A stretch of 64,000 bases of DNA. Origin: JACMMS01 sp043758775 (lineage in GTDB: Bacteria > Pseudomonadota > Gammaproteobacteria > Burkholderiales > Methylophilaceae). A model generated the notes under the pieces. The model was not told the DNA's origin and made no database searches. It saw nothing but the letters and a program-made list of their open reading frames with translations. Positions 9,309 through 18,717 of the stretch are shown here, piece by piece. The first letter of the stretch is position 1; every line of letters begins with the position of its first letter. The stretch spans positions 1-64,000 of the forward strand of contig JAYVMU010000042.1 in the NCBI GenBank assembly GCA_043758775.1. Direction: 5' to 3'. Both the position numbers and the translations under genes were made by a program.

Positions 9309-10889
9309 ATGGCAACTATCAAAAGAGCACTTATCAGCGTTTCAGACAAACAGGGCATCCTCGAATTTGCAAAAAAATTAAGTAGCCTAGGTGTAGAACT
9401 ACTCTCTACAGGCGGCACCGCAAAACTTTTTCGTGATAATCAAATTCCTGTCATAGAGGTGAGCGACTACACAGGCTTCCCGGAAATGCTAGATGGTCGC
9501 GTAAAAACGCTGCATCCTAAAGTGCATGGTGGCATTTTAGGCCGTCGTGACCTGCCTGAGCATGTAACGGCGATGGTGGATGCGAAGATTCCAAATATTG
9601 ATATGGTGATCGTCAATCTATATCCGTTTGAAGCTACTGTTGCTAAGTCGCACACACTCGAAGAAGCCATTGAGAATATTGATATTGGCGGGCCAACCAT
9701 GGTGCGCTCTGCTGCTAAAAACTGGAAAGATGTAGCGGTGCTGACCGATGCTAGTCAGTATGTTGAAGTATTGGATGAGCTAGAAAAAACTGGCACTATT
9801 TCACAAACAACCAAGTTTACCCTATCTATTGCCGCATTCAATCGTATTAGTAATTATGATGGTGCGATTTCTGATTACTTATCTTCTTATAAATCAGATG
9901 GCACCCGCACCGAATTTCCCGCACAGATGAATAGCCGCTTTGTTAAATTGCAGGACTTGCGTTATGGCGAAAACCCGCATCAAAACGCTGCTTTTTACAG
10001 CGATTTATGCCCAGCACCAGGTTCATTAGTCACCGCGCAGCAATTGCAAGGCAAAGAATTAAGCTATAACAATATTGCTGATGCCGATGCAGCTTGGGAG
10101 TGTGTAAAATCATTCGACACAACGGCCTGCGTAATCGTCAAGCACGCCAACCCGTGCGGTGTTGCACTAGGTAGCAATGTGCTTGAGGCTTACAGCAAAG
10201 CCTTCAAAACTGACCCAAGCTCGGCCTTTGGTGGCATTATCGCCTCAAACTCCACAGTAGATAAAGCCGCTGCTGAAGCGATTTCCAAGCAATTTGTAGA
10301 AGTCTTAATCGCACCTGATTTCAGTGTCGATGCCCTGGCGATTTTTGCAGCAAAAGCTAATGTGCGCGTACTCAAAATTGCCCTACCAAAAGGTGGTACG
10401 TATGCGTGGGAACAAGGTCGCAACTCACATGAAAGTAAGCGCGTAGGTTCTGGCCTGCTGATTCAAACTGCCGATAACCATGAAATAGCTGTGAGCGACT
10501 TAAAAATCGTCACGCAGAAACAACCTACACCACAACAGCTAGAAGACATGCTGTTTGCCTGGCGTGTAGCAAAATATGTAAAATCAAACGCTATTGTGTT
10601 TTGTGCTGGCGGTATGACCTTAGGCGTAGGGGCCGGCCAAATGAGTCGTGTAGACAGCACCAAAATCGCTGTTATTAAAGCGCAAAATGCAGGTTTGTCA
10701 TTACAAAATTCTGTAGTGGCGTCCGATGCGTTCTTTCCCTTCCGTGACGGAATTGACGTACTCGCCGAAGCTGGCGCTAGCTGCGTGATTCACCCGGGCG
10801 GCAGTATGCGTGATGAAGAGGTTATTAAAGCCGCAGACGAACATGGCTTAGTCATGTTATTAACTGGCATCCGCCATTTCCGCCACTAG
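9309..10889 (+). CDS. purH: Bifunctional AICAR formyltransferase/IMP cyclohydrolase
   Basis: 526 residues, normal length. It catalyses the last two steps of de novo IMP synthesis. The N-terminal IMP cyclohydrolase domain begins MATIKRALISVSDKQGILEF and carries STGGT and DGRVKTLHPKVHGG. The C-terminal AICAR transformylase domain shows LRYGENPHQ, KHANPCGVA and the ending HPGGSMRDEEVIKAADEHG, then TGIRHFRH. It is followed after 4 bp by purD, forming a compact purine unit. Confidence 0.97.
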   Translation: MATIKRALISVSDKQGILEFAKKLSSLGVELLSTGGTAKLFRDNQIPVIEVSDYTGFPEMLDGRVKTLHPKVHGGILGRRDLPEHVTAMVDAKIPNIDMVIVNLYPFEATVAKSHTLEEAIENIDIGGPTMVRSAAKNWKDVAVLTDASQYVEVLDELEKTGTISQTTKFTLSIAAFNRISNYDGAISDYLSSYKSDGTRTEFPAQMNSRFVKLQDLRYGENPHQNAAFYSDLCPAPGSLVTAQQLQGKELSYNNIADADAAWECVKSFDTTACVIVKHANPCGVALGSNVLEAYSKAFKTDPSSAFGGIIASNSTVDKAAAEAISKQFVEVLIAPDFSVDALAIFAAKANVRVLKIALPKGGTYAWEQGRNSHESKRVGSGLLIQTADNHEIAVSDLKIVTQKQPTPQQLEDMLFAWRVAKYVKSNAIVFCAGGMTLGVGAGQMSRVDSTKIAVIKAQNAGLSLQNSVVASDAFFPFRDGIDVLAEAGASCVIHPGGSMRDEEVIKAADEHGLVMLLTGIRHFRH

Positions 10890-10893
10890 AAAG

Positions 10894-12171
10894 ATGAGTA
10901 CCATGAAAATATTAGTCATCGGCAGTGGTGGTCGCGAGCATGCGCTAGCTTGGAAGATCGCGCAAAGCCCGAAAATCAGCCGTGTATTTGTCGCGCCTGG
11001 CAACGCTGGTACGGCGCTTAATCCAGATATGTTAAACGTGCCTGTTACAAGCGTGACGGACTTACTTAAGTTTGCGCAAGATGAGCAAATTACCTTAACG
11101 GTTGTTGGTCCTGAAGCGCCGTTATCACAAGGTGTGGTTGATGCCTTTCGCGCAGCAGGTCTTAAAATATTTGGCCCCACCAAAGCGGCAGCGCAACTAG
11201 AAAGCTCAAAAGACTTTGCTAAAGCTTTTATGATGCGCCACCAAATACCGACCGCAGCTTACGCCACATTTACCGACGCAAAATTGGCACACGCTTATGT
11301 TACCCAACAAGGTGCACCCATTGTCATTAAAGCCGATGGCCTAGCCGCAGGTAAGGGTGTCGTGGTCGCGATGGATGATGCAGAAGCACATGCCGCCATT
11401 GATGCCATGTTATCTGATAACAAACTAGGGAATGCTGGCGCACGCGTGGTGATTGAAGAGTTTTTAATAGGCGAAGAAGCCAGTTTTATAGTGATGGTAG
11501 ACGGTAAAAATATACTGCCACTAGCTACTAGCCAAGATCATAAACGTTTATTAGATAGCGACCTAGGCCCGAACACGGGTGGGATGGGCGCATATTCACC
11601 CGCCCCTGTGGTAACGCCAGAAATCCATGCCAAAGTCATGCGCGAAATTATTCAGCCCACCGTTGAAGGCATGGCGAAAGATGGCGTTCCTTATACAGGT
11701 TTTTTATACGCAGGTTTAATGATTAGTCCCGATGGCTCAGTCAAAACCTTAGAGTTTAACTGCCGCATGGGTGACCCAGAAACGCAACCGATTATGCTGC
11801 GCTTAAAAAGTGACTTTGTCACATTAGCAGAACATGCAGTCGATGGCACATTAAACCTGATAAAAGCCGATTGGGATAGACGTACGGCTTTAGGCGTGGT
11901 GATGGCAGCTGCAAATTACCCGGATACACCGCGTACAGGCGATGAAATAACTCACTTACCAAAAGACTTAGTAGATGCACATGTTTTTCATGCGGGCGCC
12001 ATACTAAAAGATGGCAAAGTGCTCACTAGCGGTGGTCGTGTGCTGTGTGTGACCGCCTTGGGTGAAACCGTCAAATTTGCGCAACTGCGCGCTTACCAAA
12101 TTGCAGATGAAATAAAATTTGATGGTGCGCAGTATCGCAAAGATATCGGTTATCGCGCGCTGAAGTCTTAA
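10894..12171 (+). CDS. purD: Phosphoribosylamine-glycine ligase (GAR synthetase)
   Basis: 425-residue ATP-grasp enzyme joining glycine to phosphoribosylamine, step two of purine synthesis. Visible motifs are MKILVIGSGGREHALAWK, VVGPEAPLSQGVVD, the ATP-grasp core VIKADGLAAGKGV, and EFNCRMGDPETQ for metal binding. The start could be the ATG at 10894 (MSTMKIL) or at 10903 (MKIL, as in most homologues); the sequence does not decide between them. It directly follows purH. Confidence 0.96.
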   Translation: MSTMKILVIGSGGREHALAWKIAQSPKISRVFVAPGNAGTALNPDMLNVPVTSVTDLLKFAQDEQITLTVVGPEAPLSQGVVDAFRAAGLKIFGPTKAAAQLESSKDFAKAFMMRHQIPTAAYATFTDAKLAHAYVTQQGAPIVIKADGLAAGKGVVVAMDDAEAHAAIDAMLSDNKLGNAGARVVIEEFLIGEEASFIVMVDGKNILPLATSQDHKRLLDSDLGPNTGGMGAYSPAPVVTPEIHAKVMREIIQPTVEGMAKDGVPYTGFLYAGLMISPDGSVKTLEFNCRMGDPETQPIMLRLKSDFVTLAEHAVDGTLNLIKADWDRRTALGVVMAAANYPDTPRTGDEITHLPKDLVDAHVFHAGAILKDGKVLTSGGRVLCVTALGETVKFAQLRAYQIADEIKFDGAQYRKDIGYRALKS

Positions 12172-12198
12172 AACAACCAAATCCAAACAATACACCAC

Positions 12199-12777
12199 AT
12201 GGCGATCAATCGCGGCCTAAGAAATTATTTAAGACAAGGCGGTGTTATCGCTTATGCCACTGAATCCTGCTTTGGTTTGGGCTGCGACCCACAAAGTCGG
12301 TTAGGTTTACAGCGTATCTTACGCATTAAAGGTCGCCCGCAACACAAAGGAGTGATTATTATTGCGGCGCAGCAAAAGCAACTTGCACCCTACTTTGCCG
12401 CACTTAATGCTGCGCAACAAAATAAGCTGGACAATACTTGGGTTGCTGCACAAAAAAATGCTAAGCCTCATACTTGGCTGGTGCCAGCCGCGCGCAATTG
12501 CCCAACTTGGCTGACAGGAAAATTCAACAGCATAGCTTCTAGGGTGACTAGGTTTAAAGCAAGTCGTGTGTTGTGCCAGCAATTAGATATGGCGATAGTT
12601 TCGACCAGTGCCAATAAAAGTGGCTGCATGCCTGCCAAAACCTCTCGCGAATGCCACAAACTATTCGCCAATGCTATTCTTCAAGACCAACTACGGGTAA
12701 TTCATGGTTTAATTGGCAAACAAAAACGCCCTTCTACCATACAAGATTTAATCACCAATAAAATAATCCGCGCCTAA
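12199..12777 (+). CDS. tsaC: Threonylcarbamoyl-AMP synthase, TsaC type
   Basis: 192-residue Sua5/YciO/YrdC protein making threonylcarbamoyl-AMP for the universal t6A37 modification of ANN-decoding tRNAs. It has the YrdC core LRQGGVIAYATESCFGLGCD, then RILRIKGRPQHKG and the C-terminal STSANKSG motif. It lacks the extra Sua5 domain, which makes it TsaC type. It sits 27 bp after purD and 3 bp before hemF, so it is likely part of the same transcript. Confidence 0.93.
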   Translation: MAINRGLRNYLRQGGVIAYATESCFGLGCDPQSRLGLQRILRIKGRPQHKGVIIIAAQQKQLAPYFAALNAAQQNKLDNTWVAAQKNAKPHTWLVPAARNCPTWLTGKFNSIASRVTRFKASRVLCQQLDMAIVSTSANKSGCMPAKTSRECHKLFANAILQDQLRVIHGLIGKQKRPSTIQDLITNKIIRA

Positions 12778-12780
12778 CCT

Positions 12781-13710
12781 ATGACCAATAGTCCGCATTC
12801 AAACTCGATTAATACCAAAGCCGTACTTGAGTATCTGCAAAACTTGCAAGCCAGAATTGTGGAAGCTTTAGAGTTGGTAGATGGTAAGAATTTTCTTAAT
12901 GATACCTGGCAACGTCCTGAAGGTGGCGGTGGTACTTCTTGCCTGCTGGAAAATGGTCATGTATTTGAACGCGCCGGCGTAGGCTTTTCACACGTACTAG
13001 GCAATAAACTTCCCCCTGCGGCAACTATTGCGCACCCAGAAGCTGCTGGTCGCGCGTGGGAGGCCATGGGCGTCTCGCTGGTACTACATCCACGCAATCC
13101 TTACGCGCCTACTGTACACATGAATATTCGTTTCTTTGTCGCTGAAAAAGCTGGAGCAGAACCCATTTGGTGGTTTGGTGGTGGCATGGATCTCACACCG
13201 TATTATGGTTTCGAGGAAGATTGTATACATTTTCATCGCACCAATAAAAATGTACTCGATACCTTTGATGCAAACTACTATCCACAGTTTAAAAAACAGT
13301 GTGATGAATACTTTTACCTGAAACATCGCAAAGAACCACGTGGCATAGGCGGTATTTTTTTTGATGATTTTAACGCATTGGGCTTTGAGCGTAGTTTCGA
13401 ATTGCAGCGCGCCGTGGGTGATAGTTTTTTAAATGCTTATCTACCGATTTTACAGCGCCGTAAAGACACGCCGTATAGCGAGAGTGAGCGAGATTTCCAG
13501 GCCTATCGCCGGGGGCGTTATGTAGAATTCAATTTGGTATTTGACCGTGGTACGCTATTTGGCTTGCAATCTAACGGCCGTGTCGAATCCATTTTAATGT
13601 CCATGCCCCCCATTGTAAAATGGCGCTACGACTGGAAACCAGAGACAGGAAGCGCAGAAGAAAAACTCTATACAGAGTATTTAATTGACCGCGACTGGTT
13701 AAATGTTTAG
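12781..13710 (+). CDS. hemF: Oxygen-dependent coproporphyrinogen III oxidase
   Basis: 309 residues, standard length. It oxidatively decarboxylates coproporphyrinogen III to protoporphyrinogen IX in heme synthesis, using O2. Family motifs are WQRPEGGGGTSC, VHMNIRFF, WWFGGGMDLTPYYG, KEPRGIGGIFFDDF and YVEFNLVFDRGTLFGLQSNG. Its presence points to an aerobic lifestyle. It lies 3 bp after tsaC. Confidence 0.97.
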   Translation: MTNSPHSNSINTKAVLEYLQNLQARIVEALELVDGKNFLNDTWQRPEGGGGTSCLLENGHVFERAGVGFSHVLGNKLPPAATIAHPEAAGRAWEAMGVSLVLHPRNPYAPTVHMNIRFFVAEKAGAEPIWWFGGGMDLTPYYGFEEDCIHFHRTNKNVLDTFDANYYPQFKKQCDEYFYLKHRKEPRGIGGIFFDDFNALGFERSFELQRAVGDSFLNAYLPILQRRKDTPYSESERDFQAYRRGRYVEFNLVFDRGTLFGLQSNGRVESILMSMPPIVKWRYDWKPETGSAEEKLYTEYLIDRDWLNV

Positions 13711-13782
13711 CATCAATTAATTATTAATTTAATTACAAGCTCAAACAACAATCGCCATTAATACGAAAAGGGAATCATCACA

Positions 13783-15198
13783 ATGCTCAAACAGCTTCTG
13801 CGGACGAAACCGATTGTTGAGCATAGCAATAGCGGACTTAAAAAATGTTTAACTGCATTTGATCTGGCGTTACTTGGCATAGGTTGCGCGATTGGTACAG
13901 GTATTTTTGTATTGACCGGCATTGCTGCCGCGACACAATCTGGTCCAGCAGTGGTGCTATCCTTTATATTTGCCGGTGTTGCCAGTGGTTTTGCAGCGCT
14001 TTCTTATGCCGAACTTGCCGCATCAATTGGAGGTTCTGGAAGCGCTTATGGTTATAGCTATGTGGCTTTTGGTGAATTTATCGCCTGGCTAATGGGCTGG
14101 ATTCTACTACTGGAATACGGTGTAGGGGCGGCGGCGGTTGCCAATGGCTGGGCTGGTTACTTTATTAATACTCTAGCTAATTTTAATATACATTTACCAG
14201 AAGCCTTAACTAAAGCACCCATGCTTGGCGGCTTAATTAACTTACCTGCTTTTGGCATCATTTGGTTCTTAATTGCATTATTAATTATTGGTGTTAAAGA
14301 AAGCGCTCGTTTCAATAATATCATCGTCATTGTCAAACTTTCCACTATCGCAATTTTTATTGTCCTAGCTTCTGCACATCTTAACAGTGCAAACTGGCAT
14401 CCTTTTATGCCTTACGGCTGGTTTAGCACATTAGAGAATGGTAAAACCGTTGGTGTTTTAGCTGGAGCATCTTTAGTATTTTTTGCTTATTTTGGCTTTG
14501 ATGCCGTATCAACTGCAGCGGAAGAGGCTGAGAATCCACAGCGTGATTTACCTATAGGCTTATTAGCTGCACTGATTTTTTGTACTATTATTTATATCAT
14601 CGTCTCTGCTTTACTAACTGGCATTGTGCCCTATACCGATCTAAATGTGCCATCACCAGTGGCTTCTGCTTTGAGTGAAATAGGCTACACATGGTCATCC
14701 ACCTTGGTGTCTACCGGTGTGATTGCCGGCTTGATTACCGTACTGCTCGTATTATTGTATGGTCTTACTCGGATTTTGTTTGCTATGAGCCGCGACGGCT
14801 TGATTTCACATATCTTCTCAGAAGTGAATCCAGATAGACAAACACCCACCAAGGTCATCTTGATGTGTGGTGTAGTAGTTTCAATAGTGGCTGGCTTTAT
14901 TCCATTGGGAGAGTTAGCAGAAACCGTTAACATTGGCACTTTAGCAAGTTTTATTATGGTGTGTGTCGGTGTTATCGTATTACGCATTCGCCAGCCAGAG
15001 CTGATACGACCCTTCAAAAATCCTTGGAATCCACTAATCCCAATATTGGGCATTTTGTCTTGCGGAGCATTGATGAGTTTTCTGCCCGCCACAACTTGGC
15101 TCAGGTTTACTGTGTGGATTGCCATCGGCGTTGTGGTCTATTTCTCTTATTCCATGCATAAGAGCAAGCTTAATCAATCAGCAGCTCAATTACCCTAA
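13783..15198 (+). CDS. APC-family amino acid permease (cationic amino acid transporter-like)
   Basis: 471-residue inner-membrane protein with about 12 hydrophobic helices. The first helix has the APC substrate signature GIGCAIGTGIFVLTGIAAA. The segment FAYFGFDAVSTAAEEAENPQRDLP (helix 6 and following loop) is typical of the CAT/YfnA subgroup, which import amino acids by proton symport. Substrate is unresolved. An AAAGGGA ribosome site lies upstream of the ATG. It is the last forward gene before a strong bidirectional terminator. Confidence 0.88.
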   Translation: MLKQLLRTKPIVEHSNSGLKKCLTAFDLALLGIGCAIGTGIFVLTGIAAATQSGPAVVLSFIFAGVASGFAALSYAELAASIGGSGSAYGYSYVAFGEFIAWLMGWILLLEYGVGAAAVANGWAGYFINTLANFNIHLPEALTKAPMLGGLINLPAFGIIWFLIALLIIGVKESARFNNIIVIVKLSTIAIFIVLASAHLNSANWHPFMPYGWFSTLENGKTVGVLAGASLVFFAYFGFDAVSTAAEEAENPQRDLPIGLLAALIFCTIIYIIVSALLTGIVPYTDLNVPSPVASALSEIGYTWSSTLVSTGVIAGLITVLLVLLYGLTRILFAMSRDGLISHIFSEVNPDRQTPTKVILMCGVVVSIVAGFIPLGELAETVNIGTLASFIMVCVGVIVLRIRQPELIRPFKNPWNPLIPILGILSCGALMSFLPATTWLRFTVWIAIGVVVYFSYSMHKSKLNQSAAQLP

Positions 15199-15233
15199 CA
15201 AAAAATCCAGTCTTTTAAACTGGCTTTTTTGTT
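15197..15233. terminator. Bidirectional Rho-independent terminator
   Basis: CCAGT (15207-15211) pairs with ACTGG (15219-15223) around a 7-base loop. The stem is extended after one mismatch by AACAAAAAA pairing with TTTTTTGTT. The T-run on either strand lets it end both the permease transcript and the converging cytochrome c transcript. Confidence 0.85.
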
Positions 15234-15252
15234 AGATTCGGAGCTTTTATAA

Positions 15253-15579
15253 TTACTGAGAAAGCACCCATTCAACGATTGTTTTAATGTCTGCATCTTT
15301 AACTTGTGGACTATTTGCTGGCATTGGGATAGGACCCCACACACCACTACCACCAGCTTTAACTTTAGCAATCAGTTTTGCCTCAATTTCTTTGTTGCCT
15401 TTATACTTCGCAGCCACATCTTTATAAGCTGGACCTAAAATTTTATGGTCTACCGCGTGGCAAGCTAAACAGCCACTTTTTTGCGCTAGCGCTTTTGCTG
15501 CATCGGCATCCACCGCACCAGCTTGTGTAGCTAAAAGCATAGCGCCCGCAGCTGCTACTGTCATTAACAATGTTTTCAT
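15253..15579 (-). CDS. Periplasmic c-type cytochrome (c551/c552-like)
   Basis: 108 residues. A signal peptide of about 22 residues (MKTLLMTVAAAGAMLLATQA) is followed by a class I monoheme cytochrome. The heme-binding site is CLACH (C37, C40, H41) and the likely axial methionine is M86 in GPIPMPANS. Such proteins carry electrons between periplasmic dehydrogenases or complex III and terminal oxidases. I start at 15579, where AAGGAGA sits at proper distance; an upstream ATG at 15600 would precede the ribosome site. Confidence 0.9.
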   Translation of the reverse strand: MKTLLMTVAAAGAMLLATQAGAVDADAAKALAQKSGCLACHAVDHKILGPAYKDVAAKYKGNKEIEAKLIAKVKAGGSGVWGPIPMPANSPQVKDADIKTIVEWVLSQ

Positions 15580-15600
15580 ACTATCTCCTTGAATCAGCAC

Positions 15601-15629
15601 TTTATAATATTGTGTACATTTAACGTCAA
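15601..15629 (-). promoter_or_regulatory. Sigma-70 promoter of the cytochrome c gene
   Basis: Read on the reverse strand, TTGACG is followed by a 17-base spacer and TATAAA. Transcription would begin near 15594 with a short leader carrying AAGGAGA just before the start codon. Confidence 0.7.
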
Positions 15630-15734
15630 ATTGCTAAGACGTTTTTGTCAAGCGATATCATACCTACAAACTGCCAGTTGCGACAAAGTATTTTGTACTT
15701 TTTGTCTAAAAAACTTCAGCCAAATGCAACTTGC

Positions 15735-17774
15735 TTAGATACTCTCTAATAACAATTGCAAGCTTTCTATGCTTTGAGAGCATACAACGCCTTTACATAC
15801 CCAAGCGTTGACAGTTTTTTGATTGGTTTTAGATAAATTTTGACGCGCTAAGGTTTGCGGCAAATTTTCAATGCTCTCATCTAAATAAATAAATAGATGA
15901 TGTGGGTAATAATGTTGAGTCAAAGCTTCACGCCAGATAGCTAACTGTACGGTTTCTCCACGTACAATTACTAGTGTTGGTGGCGTGATAAATTCATTAA
16001 GTGCATGCAACAAACTGGCACAAGCTGCAGGGTTACTCTGCATAGTACGGTCAAATGCTTGTAAGGTTCGCTCTGCACTTTGTAAATAGCGCACTTCGCC
16101 CAATATATGACCTAAACGTTGCAATACGACAGTGGCAATGCCATTACCATTGGGCGTGGCATTGTCATAGCATTGTTTGGGGCGATGAATTAGCGCCTCA
16201 TGACCATGGCTGGTAAAGTAAAAACCACCGTCTTCCGCTTCAAACTCCTCCAGCAATGCCTCGGCAAGGTCTTCCGCAAACGCCATATCCTGATTGCGAT
16301 AATCCGCTTGCATAAGCTCTAACAACGCATCAAGTAAGAAAGCATAATCATCTAAATAAGCATTTAAGTGCGCAGGCTGCCCTACTTTACAAGTGGCCAA
16401 AAGCTTATCATTCAACCAAAGCTTGGTACGAATAAAGCCCATGGCATTTTGTGCCAACGCTATCCAATCAGGACGTTTAAACACGCGTCCCGCATGCGCA
16501 ATGCCTTTAATCGCCAGCGCATTCCAACTGGTCAGTATTTTATCGTCCAACCCTGGACGAGTGCGTTTTTCCCGTGCGGCGAAAAGCTTAGCCTGGGCAG
16601 ATTTTAATAAGGCAATGTCATTTGCCGCGGGCGTTACCGCCATATAAGCATGCCAGGCTTGAGTTTGAGTATGCGGATCATGAAAATTAGCAGCACGATC
16701 AAAACCATAACAGCGACTGGCAACGATAAACTCTTCTGGCGTAAGTAAAGCCTTAACTTCCGCAGGCTGCCATATATAAAATGCACCCTCTGCGCTATGC
16801 CCATATACATCTAGCGAGTCAGCATCCAGTGATGAATAAATTGCACCGTCTTTAGATAGCATTTCACGCTGAATCCAAGCAATGGTTTCTTCAACCACTT
16901 GTTTATACTGGGAGTTTTTACTCAGCTGATAGCCATCAGCGTATAAGAAAAGTAGCTGGCCATTGTCGTAAAGCATTTTCTCAAAATGCGGGATATTCCA
17001 GCGCTCATCCACCGAGTAGCGACAAAAACCACCGCCGATATGGTCGTAAATACCGCCATTCGCCATGGCTGTGAACATCTGCAAAGCCATGGCTTCGGCT
17101 TCTTTATTGCCCGCATGAGCGGCTTGCAATAGCAAGTTAATATCAGCCGGGTTAGGAAATTTGGGCGCAGTGCCAAAACCACCATGCTCAAAATCGAAGC
17201 TGGAACGTAATTGCGTAAAACTTTGGATAATCGTATTGGCATCAACGGAAATGATGTTACTGGCAGTCGGCGCTAAACGCGCCATTGCCGCTAGCACTTG
17301 GCTATTCTGTGAGGTTAAATCATCTTTACGCTCATGATAAAATGCCGCCACACGCGGGATTAAATCAGCAAAACCTGGCAATTGATAACGAGGCGTTTTA
17401 GGAAAATAAGTGCCAGTATAAAATGGCTCTTGTTTAGGCGTTAAAAATACCGTGAGCGGCCAACCACCGCTACTTTGTGACATTAAATGATGTGCTGATT
17501 GGTATATCTGGTCTATGTCTGGGCGTTCTTCACGGTCTACTTTAATGTTAATAAAATGTTCATTCATTACCGCTGCAACCGCCGCATCTTCAAACGACTC
17601 ATGCGCCATCACATGGCACCAATGGCACGCCGAATAGCCGATAGAGAGTAGAATAGGCTTATCTTGCTCTCGTGCCAATGTGAGCGCTTCCTCACCCCAC
17701 GGATACCAATTGACTGGGTTATTCGCATGCTGTAATAAGTAAGGGCTACTCTCAAATTGCAGGTTGTTTTTCAT
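15735..17774 (-). CDS. DUF255 thioredoxin-domain protein (YyaL/SPATA20-like)
   Basis: 679 residues without a signal peptide, so cytoplasmic. The N-terminus has the family block ESSPYLLQHANNPVNWYPW and the thioredoxin-like site SACHWCHVMAHESF (C50, C53), then NVDREERPDIDQIYQ-type sequence (here KVDREERPD) and SGGWPLTVFLTP. The long C-terminal part has the six-hairpin glycosidase-like fold, with DADSL and ILTSWNALAIKG motifs. The biochemical role of this widely conserved family is not settled. It is a paralogue of the exported 599-residue protein at 5827-7626. Confidence 0.85.
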   Translation of the reverse strand: MKNNLQFESSPYLLQHANNPVNWYPWGEEALTLAREQDKPILLSIGYSACHWCHVMAHESFEDAAVAAVMNEHFINIKVDREERPDIDQIYQSAHHLMSQSSGGWPLTVFLTPKQEPFYTGTYFPKTPRYQLPGFADLIPRVAAFYHERKDDLTSQNSQVLAAMARLAPTASNIISVDANTIIQSFTQLRSSFDFEHGGFGTAPKFPNPADINLLLQAAHAGNKEAEAMALQMFTAMANGGIYDHIGGGFCRYSVDERWNIPHFEKMLYDNGQLLFLYADGYQLSKNSQYKQVVEETIAWIQREMLSKDGAIYSSLDADSLDVYGHSAEGAFYIWQPAEVKALLTPEEFIVASRCYGFDRAANFHDPHTQTQAWHAYMAVTPAANDIALLKSAQAKLFAAREKRTRPGLDDKILTSWNALAIKGIAHAGRVFKRPDWIALAQNAMGFIRTKLWLNDKLLATCKVGQPAHLNAYLDDYAFLLDALLELMQADYRNQDMAFAEDLAEALLEEFEAEDGGFYFTSHGHEALIHRPKQCYDNATPNGNGIATVVLQRLGHILGEVRYLQSAERTLQAFDRTMQSNPAACASLLHALNEFITPPTLVIVRGETVQLAIWREALTQHYYPHHLFIYLDESIENLPQTLARQNLSKTNQKTVNAWVCKGVVCSQSIESLQLLLESI

Positions 17775-17793
17775 ATGATTATTATACGACAGG

Positions 17794-18717
17794 TTATTGT
17801 TTCGGTTTCACAATCACCAACACGCCTAGCAGCACCAGCGCGGTGCCTGCTAATTGCAGCCAGGTAATTGCCTCGTCCAAAAAAATATAAGCAAGCAAGA
17901 TAGTAGAGACTGGCCCCACTGAAGCAATCAATGACGCTTTGTTGCTGCCGATTCTATGAATACCTGCATTAAGTAGAACTGCTGGCAACACAGTGGCAAC
18001 CACCGCCATCAGCAAGCTCAACCAATACACTTGGGCTGGTAAGTGCATCATCGAAACAGTATGCGGTGTAGTGGCAAAATGTAAGCCGCTCGCTAAAGTT
18101 GCGGCGAGCATACTGTAAGCAGTAAATTGCAAAGAGCCCACACGTGGAATAATATGCCCGCTAAATACTAGATAAACCGCATAGACAAAGGCACTTGCGG
18201 CCACTAAAGCCACCCCAATCATCGTACTGCTAGCGCCTGCTTTGAGGATATGTAAATCATGCCCCACCACTAAGGCAACACCTGCATAAGTGGCAATTAA
18301 AGCAAATATTTCACGTTGTCCGATGCGCTGTTTGAACACTGCAGCCGTAATCAACACGACAATAGTGGGGTACAGAAATAGAATTATCCGTTCCAATCCT
18401 GCAGTCACATAGGCGAGCCCAGCAAAATCTAGCCACATAGGGCCATAGCCACCCAATACGCCGATAACTAAGATAATCCAGCCATCACGCCGCGAAATGT
18501 TAGGCACTTCAGTTGATGCACGCGTCCATAATGCCAAGATGATAAAAAACGGCGCAGAGAACAGCATACGCAAGGCGATTAAGGTAATTGGATCAACGGG
18601 ATAAGCATAAGCGAGCTTCACCATAATGGCTTTTGATGACACAGTAACGGCGGCGGCCAGTACCATCAAAGCGCCAACAAATGCATGATTAGAAGCTTGG
18701 TGTGCCTGAGTTTTCAT
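17794..18717 (-). CDS. EamA/DMT-superfamily transporter
   Basis: 307 residues forming about ten transmembrane helices in two EamA repeats. The first is near residues 13-150 (ALMVLAAAVTVSSKAIMVKLAY) and the second near 165-303, ending ITWLQLAGTALVLLGVLVIV. Such proteins usually export amino acids or other metabolites; no substrate is predicted. It starts 19 bp upstream of the DUF255 gene and may be co-transcribed with it. A hairpin-rich 314-bp gap precedes it. Confidence 0.85.
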   Translation of the reverse strand: MKTQAHQASNHAFVGALMVLAAAVTVSSKAIMVKLAYAYPVDPITLIALRMLFSAPFFIILALWTRASTEVPNISRRDGWIILVIGVLGGYGPMWLDFAGLAYVTAGLERIILFLYPTIVVLITAAVFKQRIGQREIFALIATYAGVALVVGHDLHILKAGASSTMIGVALVAASAFVYAVYLVFSGHIIPRVGSLQFTAYSMLAATLASGLHFATTPHTVSMMHLPAQVYWLSLLMAVVATVLPAVLLNAGIHRIGSNKASLIASVGPVSTILLAYIFLDEAITWLQLAGTALVLLGVLVIVKPKQ

